Shown piece by piece: positions 46,072-54,828 of a stretch of 64,000 bases of DNA. The notes under the pieces are model-generated. The model saw nothing but the letters and a program-made list of their open reading frames with translations, had not been told where the DNA came from and made no database searches. The stretch is from Sphingomonas endophytica (GTDB taxonomy: Bacteria > Pseudomonadota > Alphaproteobacteria > Sphingomonadales > Sphingomonadaceae). The stretch's first letter is position 1, and each line of letters begins with the position of its first letter. The translations under genes were made by a program, and so were the position numbers. The DNA lies in the NCBI RefSeq assembly GCF_001476895.1, contig NZ_LDTB01000026.1:32147-96146 (forward strand), given 5' to 3'.

Positions 46072-46767
46072 TCAGCGCGCGTCGATATCCAGCACACGCC
46101 GAACATCCGCGGGCACTGCCGCGAACAAGGCGCGCGTAAAGGTGGTCAGCGCCGCGATCCCGGCATCGTGATCGGGGGTGAGCGCCGACACGCGCACCAT
46201 CACCGCGTCCGGGATATCGCCTTTCAGGTTGGCGCGGGCGACCGACCAGCGCTGCTGCGCCCAGGTCGTCGGCATATCGGTACCGACACGCGTCCAGTAC
46301 AGGATCTGCTCGGTACGATCGTCGGCATGCGCCGACAAAAAGGTCGCGTCGAGCGTGCTGCCCGGCAGCGCGACCGGCAGGATCCGCCGGCCCGACAATG
46401 TGAAGCCGCCGGCAGGATAGCAATATTCGGGACGGTGGACCTGCAGCACGCCGGTCTGTCCGGCGCTCTGCGCGATCAACAGCATCACCGGCAAGGCATC
46501 CGGCGACAGATAGACGCGGGTCAGCAGCTGCGAATAGAGCGCGTCGGATAATTGATCGGCCGGCGGCACGACCAGGCCGCTCTTGGAATAGAAGCTCCAT
46601 TGCCCGATCCGGTTGGGGATCAGCGCCTCCATCTTGCGCTTTCCGAGCAGGTCGATGTGCTGCGACGGCACGCGCGCCGCAGCCACGCCCGCGGTCGCCA
46701 GAAAGGCCCCGCCCAGAATGGCCTGCCGCCGGTTCAGCCACACGCCATCGTGCCGGTCAGTCGTCAT
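46072..46767 (-). CDS. EpsI-domain exosortase-associated protein
   Basis: 231-aa protein with an N-terminal Tat-like or Sec signal (NRRQAILGGAFLATAGVAAA, about 12-31). The diagnostic EpsI block is VHRPEYCYPAGGFTLSG (about 110-126), followed by a beta-rich domain with LYWTRVGTD and a C-terminal FTRALFAAV. EpsI occurs free or fused to exosortase; here it is free. Its start overlaps the exosortase stop by 11 bp. It presumably works with XrtV in sorting or polymer display. Confidence 0.88.
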   Translation of the reverse strand: MTTDRHDGVWLNRRQAILGGAFLATAGVAAARVPSQHIDLLGKRKMEALIPNRIGQWSFYSKSGLVVPPADQLSDALYSQLLTRVYLSPDALPVMLLIAQSAGQTGVLQVHRPEYCYPAGGFTLSGRRILPVALPGSTLDATFLSAHADDRTEQILYWTRVGTDMPTTWAQQRWSVARANLKGDIPDAVMVRVSALTPDHDAGIAALTTFTRALFAAVPADVRRVLDIDAR

Positions 46768-47680
46768 CGCCGTTCCCCAATGCGCGGCGCAGCGGGGTCG
46801 CCAGCCCGTCCAGCGCGAAGATCGTAAGGACCGAGATCAGGAACATGACCAGCCCGGCGAAATCGTGCGCAAAGCCCTGCGCGGCGGCATCACCGAAGTA
46901 ATAGGTGATGAGGATCAGCAGGATGACCCGGATGAAATTGGCGAACACCGCGATCGGGATGATCGTCAGCACCAACAGCCCCGCGTAGCGCCAGTTGGCA
47001 CGATGCCGGACGTAGATATAGAACAGGCAGATCGCGGTCAGGCTGATGATCGAGTTCAGCCCGGCGCAGGCCGCCGCCACCAGCAGATCGTACTGCGCGA
47101 TCTGGATCGACACGCCCGAACTGCCGATCGGGTAGCCGAAGGCGTGAAGCAGGTTCACCGCCTGTTCGGATATCGCGATCTTGATCGGCTGGGTGATGAT
47201 CGCCACCAACTGATCGGGGGGCGGGAAGATGAAACCGAGATAGAAGAGCGGGAACCACAATTCGCGCAGCATCGGGCCGCCGAACAGCGCATAGCCCGCG
47301 CCGAGCAGCGCGCCGTATAGCGCGAACCCTTCGATCTCGATGATCCCGGTGATGTGCGCGACGATGTAGGTGAGCAGGCAGACCGCCACGAAGCCGCCGG
47401 CGAGCAGCGGATTGCCCGCCTCGCGCAGCCGCAACGCCGCGGGCACCTCGCGCCACATCAGCCACAGCCCGGTCGCGAGGACGAGCGGGCCATGGCCACC
47501 CTGCTCCGTCGACCAGCTGAATCGCGCCACCGTCGCCATCGTCGGCGCGGCGAGCGCGACGATGCCGGCGATCAGCAGCCAGGCCGACAGGGAGAGCGAA
47601 GGCCATCGCGCCGACAAACGGCGTGGCGCCGCCCTGTCGCGGTCCGCCGCCTCCCAAGTTCCAACGGCTTTGTTATTCAC
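46757..47680 (-). CDS. Exosortase, probably XrtV
   Basis: 307-aa inner-membrane cysteine protease-transpeptidase-like enzyme with about eight helices. The catalytic residues of the exosortase/archaeosortase family are visible: C205 in AAACAGLNS, R251 in ANFIRVILL and H272 in FAHDFAG. The context (small XrtV accessory gene, EpsI, EpsD-type PPIase, and a PEPxxWA-CTERM substrate at 34973) points to exosortase V. Translation begins at GTG 47680, with GGAAG upstream. Divergent from a GT2 gene. Confidence 0.9.
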   Translation of the reverse strand: MNNKAVGTWEAADRDRAAPRRLSARWPSLSLSAWLLIAGIVALAAPTMATVARFSWSTEQGGHGPLVLATGLWLMWREVPAALRLREAGNPLLAGGFVAVCLLTYIVAHITGIIEIEGFALYGALLGAGYALFGGPMLRELWFPLFYLGFIFPPPDQLVAIITQPIKIAISEQAVNLLHAFGYPIGSSGVSIQIAQYDLLVAAACAGLNSIISLTAICLFYIYVRHRANWRYAGLLVLTIIPIAVFANFIRVILLILITYYFGDAAAQGFAHDFAGLVMFLISVLTIFALDGLATPLRRALGNGDDD

Positions 47681-47935
47681 CTGTTTCGCTTCCGACGCGC
47701 GGGCACAAACCGAGCTGGCACCGGCGCCCCATCCGGCACCTCCTGCATAGACATCGCGGCCCTCCGCTGCAACCGAGGCGGCATCCGGTGCGGACCCGTC
47801 TCACTCCCGTGACGGGCCGTTCCTGCCCCAGGGTTCGTCAAGTTCCGGTAAACCCGCACCAGCCCCCGCATCAGGCATGGCGAAGCCCCGTCGCACCGCC
47901 TACAGCCGGTCGCGAGGCAGGAAGCGGAGGAAACG
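47681..47935. other. Divergent region between exosortase and GT2 genes
   Basis: 255 bp, with no gene. It should contain promoters for both the exosortase-EpsI unit and the rightward glycan cluster. A strong GGAGGAAACG SD lies immediately before GTG 47936. Confidence 0.5.
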
Positions 47936-49117
47936 GTGTCGGCAACGGAGGTGATCGCGACGATCGCGGCGGTGGTGATCGCCGCGCCGCTCGTGCTGAT
48001 GACCGCGACCTTCGCGATGGAGGTGGTCGTCGGGCTGCGCGACGTCCGGCGCGCGGCGACCGGCTCCGACGCCGCCGTGCCGGACATGGTGATCGTCATG
48101 CCCGCGCACGACGAAGGGGCAATCATCGCGACGACGCTGGCCCGGTTGCTGCCGGAGCTACCTGAAGGCGCGCGCGTGCTGGTGGTCGCCGACAATTGTA
48201 CCGACGATACCGCCGCGATCGCCGAGCGGGCCGGAGCTGAGGTGCTGCGCCGCCACGACGCGACGCGACGCGGCAAGGGTTTCGCGCTCGCTCATGCCCG
48301 CGATCATCTCGCCGGCCGCCCCCCGGCGATCGTCATCGTGCTCGACGCCGATGGCGCGACGGATCGCGGATCGCTGATCGCGATGGCGCGGGCGGCAAGC
48401 GACCGCCCGGTGCAGGCGGTCAACCTGCTCAGCCCTGACCTGACTGCCGCACCGATGGTGCAGGTGTCGAACTTCGCCTTCGTCATCAAGAATCTCGTTC
48501 GCCAGCGCGGCCTGTCGCGACTCGCCGGGCGGGTCAACCTGACCGGCACCGGCATGGCGTTCCCGTGGCCGGTGTTCCGCGACGCCGGTCTCGCGACGGC
48601 CGATATCGTCGAGGATCTGGCGCTGGGCCTGGAGCTGGCACGGCGCGGGCTGCTGCCGCGCTTCGCCGCCGATGCGACGGTGTGGAGCGCCGCCAGCAGC
48701 GCGGAGGGGACCCTGAAGCAGCGCACCCGCTGGGAAGGCGGATTTCTCGCCACCTCGCGCACGCGCGCCTTGCCGGCCATTCTCACCGGGCTTCGGGCGG
48801 GCGATCCGCGCGGGCTGTGGGCGGGGCTGAGCCTGGCGGTGCCGCCGCTGACGCTGCTGCTGCTGCTCGATGGCGTCGGGCTGGCGGTGCTCGGCGGGCT
48901 GGTGCTGCTCGGCGCATCGGCGGTTCCGGCGCTGCTGTTGGGTGCGCTGCTTGCGATGTCGCTGCTGGGGCTGGTGGCGGCCTGGCTGCGGGTCGGGCGC
49001 CCGTTCCTGTCGGCCGGCGCCGCAGCGCGGCTGCCGCTCTACATCCTTTGGAAGATTCCGCTGTACCTGCGGCTGGCGCGCAAGCGTCCGACCGGCTGGC
49101 TGCGCGCCGGCCGCTGA
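47936..49117 (+). CDS. Membrane GT2-family glycosyltransferase
   Basis: 393-aa inner-membrane glycosyltransferase. An N-terminal helix (about 6-28) precedes the GT-A domain with VIVMPAHDEG (about 51-60), VVADNCTDDT and the metal-binding VLDADG (about 137-142). A QRTRWEGG segment (QxxRW-like, about 262-269) follows, then three C-terminal helices (about 298-345 and 365-380). The QxxRW-type motif suggests a processive or polyprenyl-linked transferase. The GTG start is supported by the SD. Confidence 0.88.
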   Translation: MSATEVIATIAAVVIAAPLVLMTATFAMEVVVGLRDVRRAATGSDAAVPDMVIVMPAHDEGAIIATTLARLLPELPEGARVLVVADNCTDDTAAIAERAGAEVLRRHDATRRGKGFALAHARDHLAGRPPAIVIVLDADGATDRGSLIAMARAASDRPVQAVNLLSPDLTAAPMVQVSNFAFVIKNLVRQRGLSRLAGRVNLTGTGMAFPWPVFRDAGLATADIVEDLALGLELARRGLLPRFAADATVWSAASSAEGTLKQRTRWEGGFLATSRTRALPAILTGLRAGDPRGLWAGLSLAVPPLTLLLLLDGVGLAVLGGLVLLGASAVPALLLGALLAMSLLGLVAAWLRVGRPFLSAGAAARLPLYILWKIPLYLRLARKRPTGWLRAGR

Positions 49118-49131
49118 GCGTTGCAACTGCG

Positions 49132-49146
49132 GTAACGGGCTCTTAG
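49132..49146. promoter_or_regulatory. CtrA-like half-matching box upstream of the UDP-glucuronate decarboxylase
   Basis: GTAA-CGGGCTC-TTAG has the N7 spacing of a CtrA box with imperfect arms. It lies 103 bp before the decarboxylase start. It is grouped with similar boxes at 58121, 61059, 61988 and 63640; on its own it is weak. Confidence 0.25.
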
Positions 49147-49248
49147 GGCAGTCCGGCTATCGCCGCATCACCGGGGCCGGCGATTGGCACCGTCCCGCGG
49201 CTCGCCTAGGGTCGTGGAGGAAGACCGGACATCTGGGGAGTTCGCCGC

Positions 49249-50205
49249 ATGGCGCGGAATTATCAATCTCGTAAGCGCGTTCTGGTCACCGGCGGCGCCG
49301 GTTTTCTCGGCTCGCACCTGATCGACCGCCTGCTGGAACGCGGCGACGAGGTGGTGTGCGTCGACAATCTGTTCACCGGCACCAAGCGCAACATCGACCA
49401 TCTGCACGGCAATCCGCGCTTCGAGTTCATGCGTCACGACGTCTGCCTGCCCCTGTATGTCGAGGTCGACGAAATCTACAATCTCGCCTGCCCGGCCTCG
49501 CCGATCCATTACCAGCACGACCCGGTCCAGACGACGAAGACCAGCGTGCATGGCGCGATCAACATGCTGGGGCTGGCCAAGCGGCTGAAGTGCCGTATCT
49601 TCCAGGCGTCGACCAGCGAGGTGTACGGCGATCCGCACGTCCATCCGCAGAAGGAAGACTATTGGGGCAACGTCAATCCGATCGGTATCCGCTCGTGCTA
49701 TGACGAGGGCAAGCGTTGTGCCGAGACACTGTTCTTCGACTATCACCGCCAGATGGGGCTGGACGTCAAGGTCGCGCGCATCTTCAACACCTACGGCCCG
49801 CGGATGCATCCGGCGGACGGTCGTGTCGTCTCCAACTTTATCATGCAGGCGCTGCGAAACGAGCCGATCACCATGTACGGCGACGGATCGCAGACGCGCA
49901 GCTTCTGCTTCCGCGACGATCTGGTCGAGGGCTTCCTGAAACTGATGGACAGCGAGCCCGGCTTCACCGGCCCGGTCAACATCGGCAATCCGAACGAATT
50001 CACGATCCGCGAACTGGCCGAGCTGGTCGTCGAGCTGACCGGTTCCAAGTCCACGTTCGACTACCGCCCGCTGCCGCAGGACGATCCGATGCAGCGCCAG
50101 CCCGATATCACGCTGGCCCGCACCAAGCTGGGCTGGGAGCCGAAGGTCCAGCTGCGCGAGGGGCTGGAGCGCACCATCGCCTATTTCCGCGACTTCGTGG
50201 CCTGA
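49249..50205 (+). CDS. UDP-glucuronate decarboxylase (UDP-xylose synthase-like)
   Basis: 318-aa SDR enzyme converting UDP-glucuronate to UDP-xylose with NAD. It has the nucleotide-binding GGAGFLGSH (15-23), the family-specific [18 protein letters not shown] (78-95), STSEVYGDP (121-129) and the active-site YDEGK (Y151, K155). Its closest relatives are UXS-type decarboxylases rather than epimerases, judged by the CPASP and RSCYDEGKR blocks. It should supply a pentose for the polymer made by the following genes. Confidence 0.93.
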   Translation: MARNYQSRKRVLVTGGAGFLGSHLIDRLLERGDEVVCVDNLFTGTKRNIDHLHGNPRFEFMRHDVCLPLYVEVDEIYNLACPASPIHYQHDPVQTTKTSVHGAINMLGLAKRLKCRIFQASTSEVYGDPHVHPQKEDYWGNVNPIGIRSCYDEGKRCAETLFFDYHRQMGLDVKVARIFNTYGPRMHPADGRVVSNFIMQALRNEPITMYGDGSQTRSFCFRDDLVEGFLKLMDSEPGFTGPVNIGNPNEFTIRELAELVVELTGSKSTFDYRPLPQDDPMQRQPDITLARTKLGWEPKVQLREGLERTIAYFRDFVA

Positions 50206-50212
50206 ACCCGAC

Positions 50213-51313
50213 GTGGCGGTGGAGCAACGCCTGTCCGTGTCGTCGGACACGCCACCCATCGCCGTCACCCCGGCCGTCCGCCCCGCCGCGCTGGGGCGGA
50301 CGGTGGTATCGATTCAGTTTCTCCGCTTCGTCGCGGCCTTCGCGGTGGTACTGTTCCACGCGCATCAGGCGATCGCGCGCGGCGTCTACGATCATCCGCC
50401 CGCTCTCCACTATGCGTTCGGACTGGGCGCGGCCGGCGTCCATATCTTCTTCTGCATCAGTGGCTTCGTGATGGTCTACACATCATATTGCCACGACGCG
50501 GGACCGTTCGCGCCTGGCGACTTCCTGCTGAAGCGCGCTCTGCGCATCTATCCGATCTACTGGTTGTGCTGCGCGGCCTATCTGCTGTTCCATGTCGCCA
50601 CGCATTCCGCCTATCCGGTGACACTGAGCGAAACGCTGGGCGCCCTCGCACTATTGCCCGGCGACGCGCCCGCCATCATCGGGCCGGCCTGGACCCTGAC
50701 ATTCGAGGTCTATTTCTACCTCTGCTTCGCGATCATCATGATCGCGGGGTTCCGCGCCGGTCTGATCGCGCTGACCGGCTTCTTCCTGTCGTGCATGGTG
50801 CTGCCGATCGTCGCGCATGTGCGGCTGTTCCCCATCATGAGCAACAGCCTGTTGCTCGAATTTGTCGCAGGCGCGTGGCTGGGGCGGTTCGCGATCACCC
50901 GCCCCACCTGGCTGGCGGCGACATGGCCGATTGCGTTGCTGCTCGGCGTCGGCGGCTTCGCGGTCGGCTATATGTTCGGTTACGATCGGCTGCCGAGCGC
51001 ACTGATCTGGGGCGTGCCGAGCCTGTTCCTGCTCACGGGCACGATCGGGATGGAGGCGGCAGGGCGCCTGCCGAAGACGATAGCGCACCTCGCCTTTCTG
51101 GGCGACGGATCCTATTTCCTTTACCTGTCCCATATCCTGCTGATCGACGTGCTGCTTCTCACGCCGCTGGCGTGGCTGCGCGATACGACCGACGGGATCA
51201 TCGTCGCGACGGTGATCGCCGCGACGATGATCGCCGCGGTGTCGGTGCCGGCGTTCCTGTGGCTGGAGCGTCCGATGCTCCGCCGGCTGCGACGGTGGAC
51301 GCGGCGCGCCTAA
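50213..51313 (+). CDS. Acyltransferase-3 family membrane protein
   Basis: 366-aa inner-membrane acyltransferase with about ten helices. It starts VSIQFLRFVAAFAVVLFHAHQA (about 30-51), the typical acyltransferase-3 region with the catalytic-type His (48). It probably adds O-acetyl or another acyl group to the exopolysaccharide repeat. The start is GTG 50213, 7 bp after the decarboxylase stop. The next gene converges with a 4-bp overlap. Confidence 0.9.
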   Translation: MAVEQRLSVSSDTPPIAVTPAVRPAALGRTVVSIQFLRFVAAFAVVLFHAHQAIARGVYDHPPALHYAFGLGAAGVHIFFCISGFVMVYTSYCHDAGPFAPGDFLLKRALRIYPIYWLCCAAYLLFHVATHSAYPVTLSETLGALALLPGDAPAIIGPAWTLTFEVYFYLCFAIIMIAGFRAGLIALTGFFLSCMVLPIVAHVRLFPIMSNSLLLEFVAGAWLGRFAITRPTWLAATWPIALLLGVGGFAVGYMFGYDRLPSALIWGVPSLFLLTGTIGMEAAGRLPKTIAHLAFLGDGSYFLYLSHILLIDVLLLTPLAWLRDTTDGIIVATVIAATMIAAVSVPAFLWLERPMLRRLRRWTRRA

Positions 51314-52401
51314 CGCGCCGCCGCGATCACCTCGGCCAGGAAGTCGCGATAGTGTGCCGCCACACGCGGCCAGGCGAAGTTCGCGGCCCGTTCGACGCCG
51401 CGCGGGACCAGCGTGTCACGCGCCGCGATCGCCTCGCCCAACGCACGCGCGACCGCCCGCGGATCGGCGGTGTCGAGCAGCACCGCATCGTCGCCGACGA
51501 TCCAGCGCAACCGCTCCGATTCATGTCCCACCACCGGCAGCCCGCAGCCGAGCGCCTCGACGAAGACGTTGCCGAACGATTCCTCCTTCGACAAATGCAG
51601 GAACACGTCGGCCGAGCGATAGAGCGCAGGCATCTCGGTCGCCGCGACCGTCAGGCGGCGGAAGCGGCCCGGCAGCAGGTCGCCCGCCAACCGATCGACC
51701 GCCTCGCGCTCCGGCCCGTCGCCCGCCACCACCAACTGCGCATCGGGCATGTGGCTGACCGCGCGCACGCCGTCCGCGACGCGCTTCGACGGAATCAGCG
51801 CGCTGACCATCAGCACGATCGGCCCCCGCTCGGGCAGCCCCAGTCGCGCGCGCTCCGCCGCGCCGGGCGTGAAGCGCGTCGCATCGATGCCGTTCGGGAT
51901 CAGCGCGCACCGCCAGCGATCGCTGTTGCGCGCAAAATAATCGGGATTGGTGCACACCAGTCCCTCGCACCCGAAGGTGCGGTATTCGGCATCGTTCGAG
52001 ATCGCCGGCCAGTCGCCGTTCTGTGTCACGAACACGTGCGGCGGCCGGCGACCGCCGAGCACCGGACGGCGCAGCGCCCAGTTGGTGAACGGGAAGGAGC
52101 AGGTGACGGTCACGTCGTGATCGGCGGGGCGATAGGCGCCGAGCAGGCCGGGGACGAAGCTTGCCTCCTCCCAGCCGGTTTCGCTGCGCAGCGCAGGGAT
52201 ACGCGGCATCCGCTCCAGCTTCTCGCGCCGGACCGATCCGGCGTGCAGGAAGCGATAGGGCGTGCCCTCGCGCGGCTGGCCGGATCCGATCACGGTGACC
52301 TGCTCGCCCGACCGGCCCAGTTCGGCGGCGAGCGACAGCAGGGCGATCTCCGCCCCCCGCTCGAAGCGATGGAAACCGGGCAGCGCGAACAGGATACGCA
52401 T
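51310..52401 (-). CDS. GT4-family glycosyltransferase (opposite strand in the cluster)
   Basis: 363-aa GT-B glycosyltransferase. It has an N-terminal acceptor domain (starting MRILFALPGFHRFERGAE) and a C-terminal nucleotide-sugar domain with VVAGDGPER (about 238-246), SKEESFGNVFVEALGCGLPV (EX7E type) and VGHE. It is the only minus-strand gene in the right-hand glycan section. Its stop overlaps the acyltransferase stop region by 4 bp. The donor sugar is unknown. Confidence 0.88.
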   Translation of the reverse strand: MRILFALPGFHRFERGAEIALLSLAAELGRSGEQVTVIGSGQPREGTPYRFLHAGSVRREKLERMPRIPALRSETGWEEASFVPGLLGAYRPADHDVTVTCSFPFTNWALRRPVLGGRRPPHVFVTQNGDWPAISNDAEYRTFGCEGLVCTNPDYFARNSDRWRCALIPNGIDATRFTPGAAERARLGLPERGPIVLMVSALIPSKRVADGVRAVSHMPDAQLVVAGDGPEREAVDRLAGDLLPGRFRRLTVAATEMPALYRSADVFLHLSKEESFGNVFVEALGCGLPVVGHESERLRWIVGDDAVLLDTADPRAVARALGEAIAARDTLVPRGVERAANFAWPRVAAHYRDFLAEVIAAAR

Positions 52402-52528
52402 CGTCTGATCCTTATTGAGCGCGACCGTCGCGCATGCCCTCGAATTTAACCGATGCGGTGCTAGAGAGCCGCGAGCCGATCAAGCCCCATTTGATTCGCA
52501 AAGCTTACTGGACCATTGCGCCACCGGC

Positions 52529-53875
52529 ATGAAGCTGCTTCCCCGAACCATCCTGACCCGGCTCGGCTGGTCGACCGCGGGCTATGGCGTGGTGCAGGCG
52601 CTGAAGCTGGTCAACAATGTCGTGCTCGCACGGCTGCTGGCGCCGGAACTGTTTGGAATCATGGTGATCGTCAATTCGGTGCGGACCGGCATCGAGCTGA
52701 CGTCCGACATCGGCATCGGGCAGAATATCGTCAGCAATCCACGCGCCGAACAGCCGGACTTCTACGACACGGCCTGGTCGTTGCAGGTGCTGCGCGGGCT
52801 GGGGCTGGGGTTGTTGTGCGTCGCGCTGGCCTGGCCGGTGGCGTGGTTCTATCGGAATCCGCAGCTGTCGGGCATCTTCGCCGTCGCCTCCTTGTTCTTC
52901 GTGTTCGCGGGGTTCGAGTCGACCGGGCGATTCATCGCCCAGAAGAACCTGCGGCTCGTCGCGCTCAATGCGTTCGAGGTCAGTTATTGGACCCTCTCAG
53001 TGGCGGCGCACATCATTTTCGCGCTGATCTCGCCGACGATCTGGGCACTGGTGTTCGGCGGGATCGTGTCGAGCGCGGCGGTGATGGTGACCAGCTTCAT
53101 GCTGACCCCCGGCATCCGGCACCGCTTCGTGCTGGAACGCCAGTCGGTGCGCGAGATCATGCATTTCGGACGCTGGGTGTTCCTGTCGTCGATCGTCTAC
53201 TTCCTGGCGATGAACTTCGACCGGCTGTACATGGCGCGGGCGGTGCCGCTGGCGATCCTGGGCACCTATGGCATCGCGCGGTCGCTGGCCGACATCCTGA
53301 ACCTGATGGTCGCGCGGCTGGGCAATCTGATCGTCTTTCCGATGGTCGCCGCCGCGACCGGCACCACCGCCGAGCTGCGCGCGCGGCTGGCGCGGCATCG
53401 CCCGCTGATGCTGCTGGCCGCCGCCGCGGCGGTGGCGGGGTTCACCGCGGTCAGCGACCTGATCACCGGCATCCTGTACGACAGCCGCTATCAGGCCGCC
53501 GGGCAGATGCTGCCGACATTGTCGATCGGCGTGTGGTTCGCGATCCTGTCGACGCTGAACGAATCGGTGCTGCTGGGGATCGGCAAGCCGGTGTACGGCG
53601 CCAGCGCCAACGTCTCGAAATTCGCGTGGCTGCTGATCGGGCTGCCGATCGCGGTCCATTACCACGGCATCGCGGGCGCGGTCGTCGTGATCGCCAGCGC
53701 CGAGCTGATCCGTTATGTTCCGCTCTGGTTCGCGCAGCGGCGTGAGGGGCTGTCGTTCGCGCGGCAGGATGCGATGATGACGATCGTGATGCTGGCGATG
53801 GCGGTCGGGTTCCGCGAGATCGGGTCGCTGATCGGGCTGACCGGCGACGTGGCGAGCCTGTTGCCATGGAAGTGA
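52529..53875 (+). CDS. Wzx-like lipid-linked oligosaccharide flippase
   Basis: 448-aa inner-membrane protein of the MOP exporter superfamily (polysaccharide_synt type), with about 12-14 helices. The opening ILTRLGWSTAGYGVVQALKLVNNVVLARLLAPELFG is typical. It would flip polyprenyl-linked repeat units to the periplasm for polymerisation by the Wzy-like protein downstream. The start is ATG 52529; 38 further upstream codons are open but fall in a promoter-like AT-rich gap. The stop overlaps the next ATG by 10 bp. Confidence 0.88.
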   Translation: MKLLPRTILTRLGWSTAGYGVVQALKLVNNVVLARLLAPELFGIMVIVNSVRTGIELTSDIGIGQNIVSNPRAEQPDFYDTAWSLQVLRGLGLGLLCVALAWPVAWFYRNPQLSGIFAVASLFFVFAGFESTGRFIAQKNLRLVALNAFEVSYWTLSVAAHIIFALISPTIWALVFGGIVSSAAVMVTSFMLTPGIRHRFVLERQSVREIMHFGRWVFLSSIVYFLAMNFDRLYMARAVPLAILGTYGIARSLADILNLMVARLGNLIVFPMVAAATGTTAELRARLARHRPLMLLAAAAAVAGFTAVSDLITGILYDSRYQAAGQMLPTLSIGVWFAILSTLNESVLLGIGKPVYGASANVSKFAWLLIGLPIAVHYHGIAGAVVVIASAELIRYVPLWFAQRREGLSFARQDAMMTIVMLAMAVGFREIGSLIGLTGDVASLLPWK

Positions 53876-54828
53876 CGCGCATCGGCATCGTCGCGATCGG
53901 GCGCAACGAGGGTGAGCGGCTGGTCCGCTGCCTGCGTTCGCTGGAGGGCAGCGGCGCGGCGATCGTCTACGTCGATTCGGCCTCCACCGATGGCAGCGCG
54001 GATCGCGCGCGCGCGCTGGGCGCGCAGGTCGTCGATCTGGACATGACGCTGCCGTTCACCGCCGCCCGCGCGCGCAACGCCGGACTGGCGGCATTGCCCG
54101 AGATCGAGCTGGTGCAGTTCGTCGATGGCGATTGCGAGCTGGACGCGGACTGGCTGGCGACCGCAACCGCGTTCCTCGACAGCCACCCGGACGTGGCCGT
54201 GGTCTGCGGGCGACGGCGCGAGCGTTACCCGGAGGCGTCCGTCTTCAACCGGCTCTGCGACATGGAATGGGATACGCCCGTCGGCGAGGCGGCGGCGTGC
54301 GGCGGCGATGCGCTGATGCGCGCCGACGTGGTGCGCGGCGTCAGCGGGTTCCGTGACGACCTGACCGCCGGCGAGGAACCGGAATTGTGCGCGCGGCTAC
54401 GGGCCGGCGGCTGGCGGATCCGGCGGATCGACGCGGAGATGACGCGCCATGACGCGGCGATGCTGCGGTTCGGGCAATGGTGGTGGCGCGCGGTGCGTGG
54501 CGGCTTCGGCTATGCGCAGGCCGGCGACGCGACCGCCGAGCTGCCGCATCCGCTGTACCGTGCCGAGGTGAAGCGCGCGCAGCTTTGGGCGGGCATCATC
54601 CCGTTCGTCGGGGTGGCGATGGCGCTGCTGCTGCACCCCGCCTTCCTGCTGTTGCCGGTCGCCGCCTTCGCGGCGCAGGTGGCGAAGATCGCGCTGCGGG
54701 GGCGGGCGCCGCGCGGGATGGCGTGGCCGCACGCCTTCTTCACGATGCTGGCGAAGTTTCCGGAATTGCAAGGTATCGTCCGTTATCGCCGGGCGCGGCA
54801 CCTCACATCGGCGATCACCTACAAATGA
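53866..54828 (+). CDS. GT2-family glycosyltransferase
   Basis: 320-aa enzyme. The GT-A domain opens with RIGIVAIGRNEGERLVRCL (about 5-23), then YVDSASTDGS and the metal-binding FVDGDCEL (about 84-91), with GEEPELCARL later. Two C-terminal hydrophobic segments (about 241-265) anchor it. It overlaps the flippase gene and its stop overlaps the next ATG (ATGA), so it is part of a tightly coupled run. The acceptor is presumably the lipid-linked repeat. Confidence 0.9.
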   Translation: MEVTRIGIVAIGRNEGERLVRCLRSLEGSGAAIVYVDSASTDGSADRARALGAQVVDLDMTLPFTAARARNAGLAALPEIELVQFVDGDCELDADWLATATAFLDSHPDVAVVCGRRRERYPEASVFNRLCDMEWDTPVGEAAACGGDALMRADVVRGVSGFRDDLTAGEEPELCARLRAGGWRIRRIDAEMTRHDAAMLRFGQWWWRAVRGGFGYAQAGDATAELPHPLYRAEVKRAQLWAGIIPFVGVAMALLLHPAFLLLPVAAFAAQVAKIALRGRAPRGMAWPHAFFTMLAKFPELQGIVRYRRARHLTSAITYK

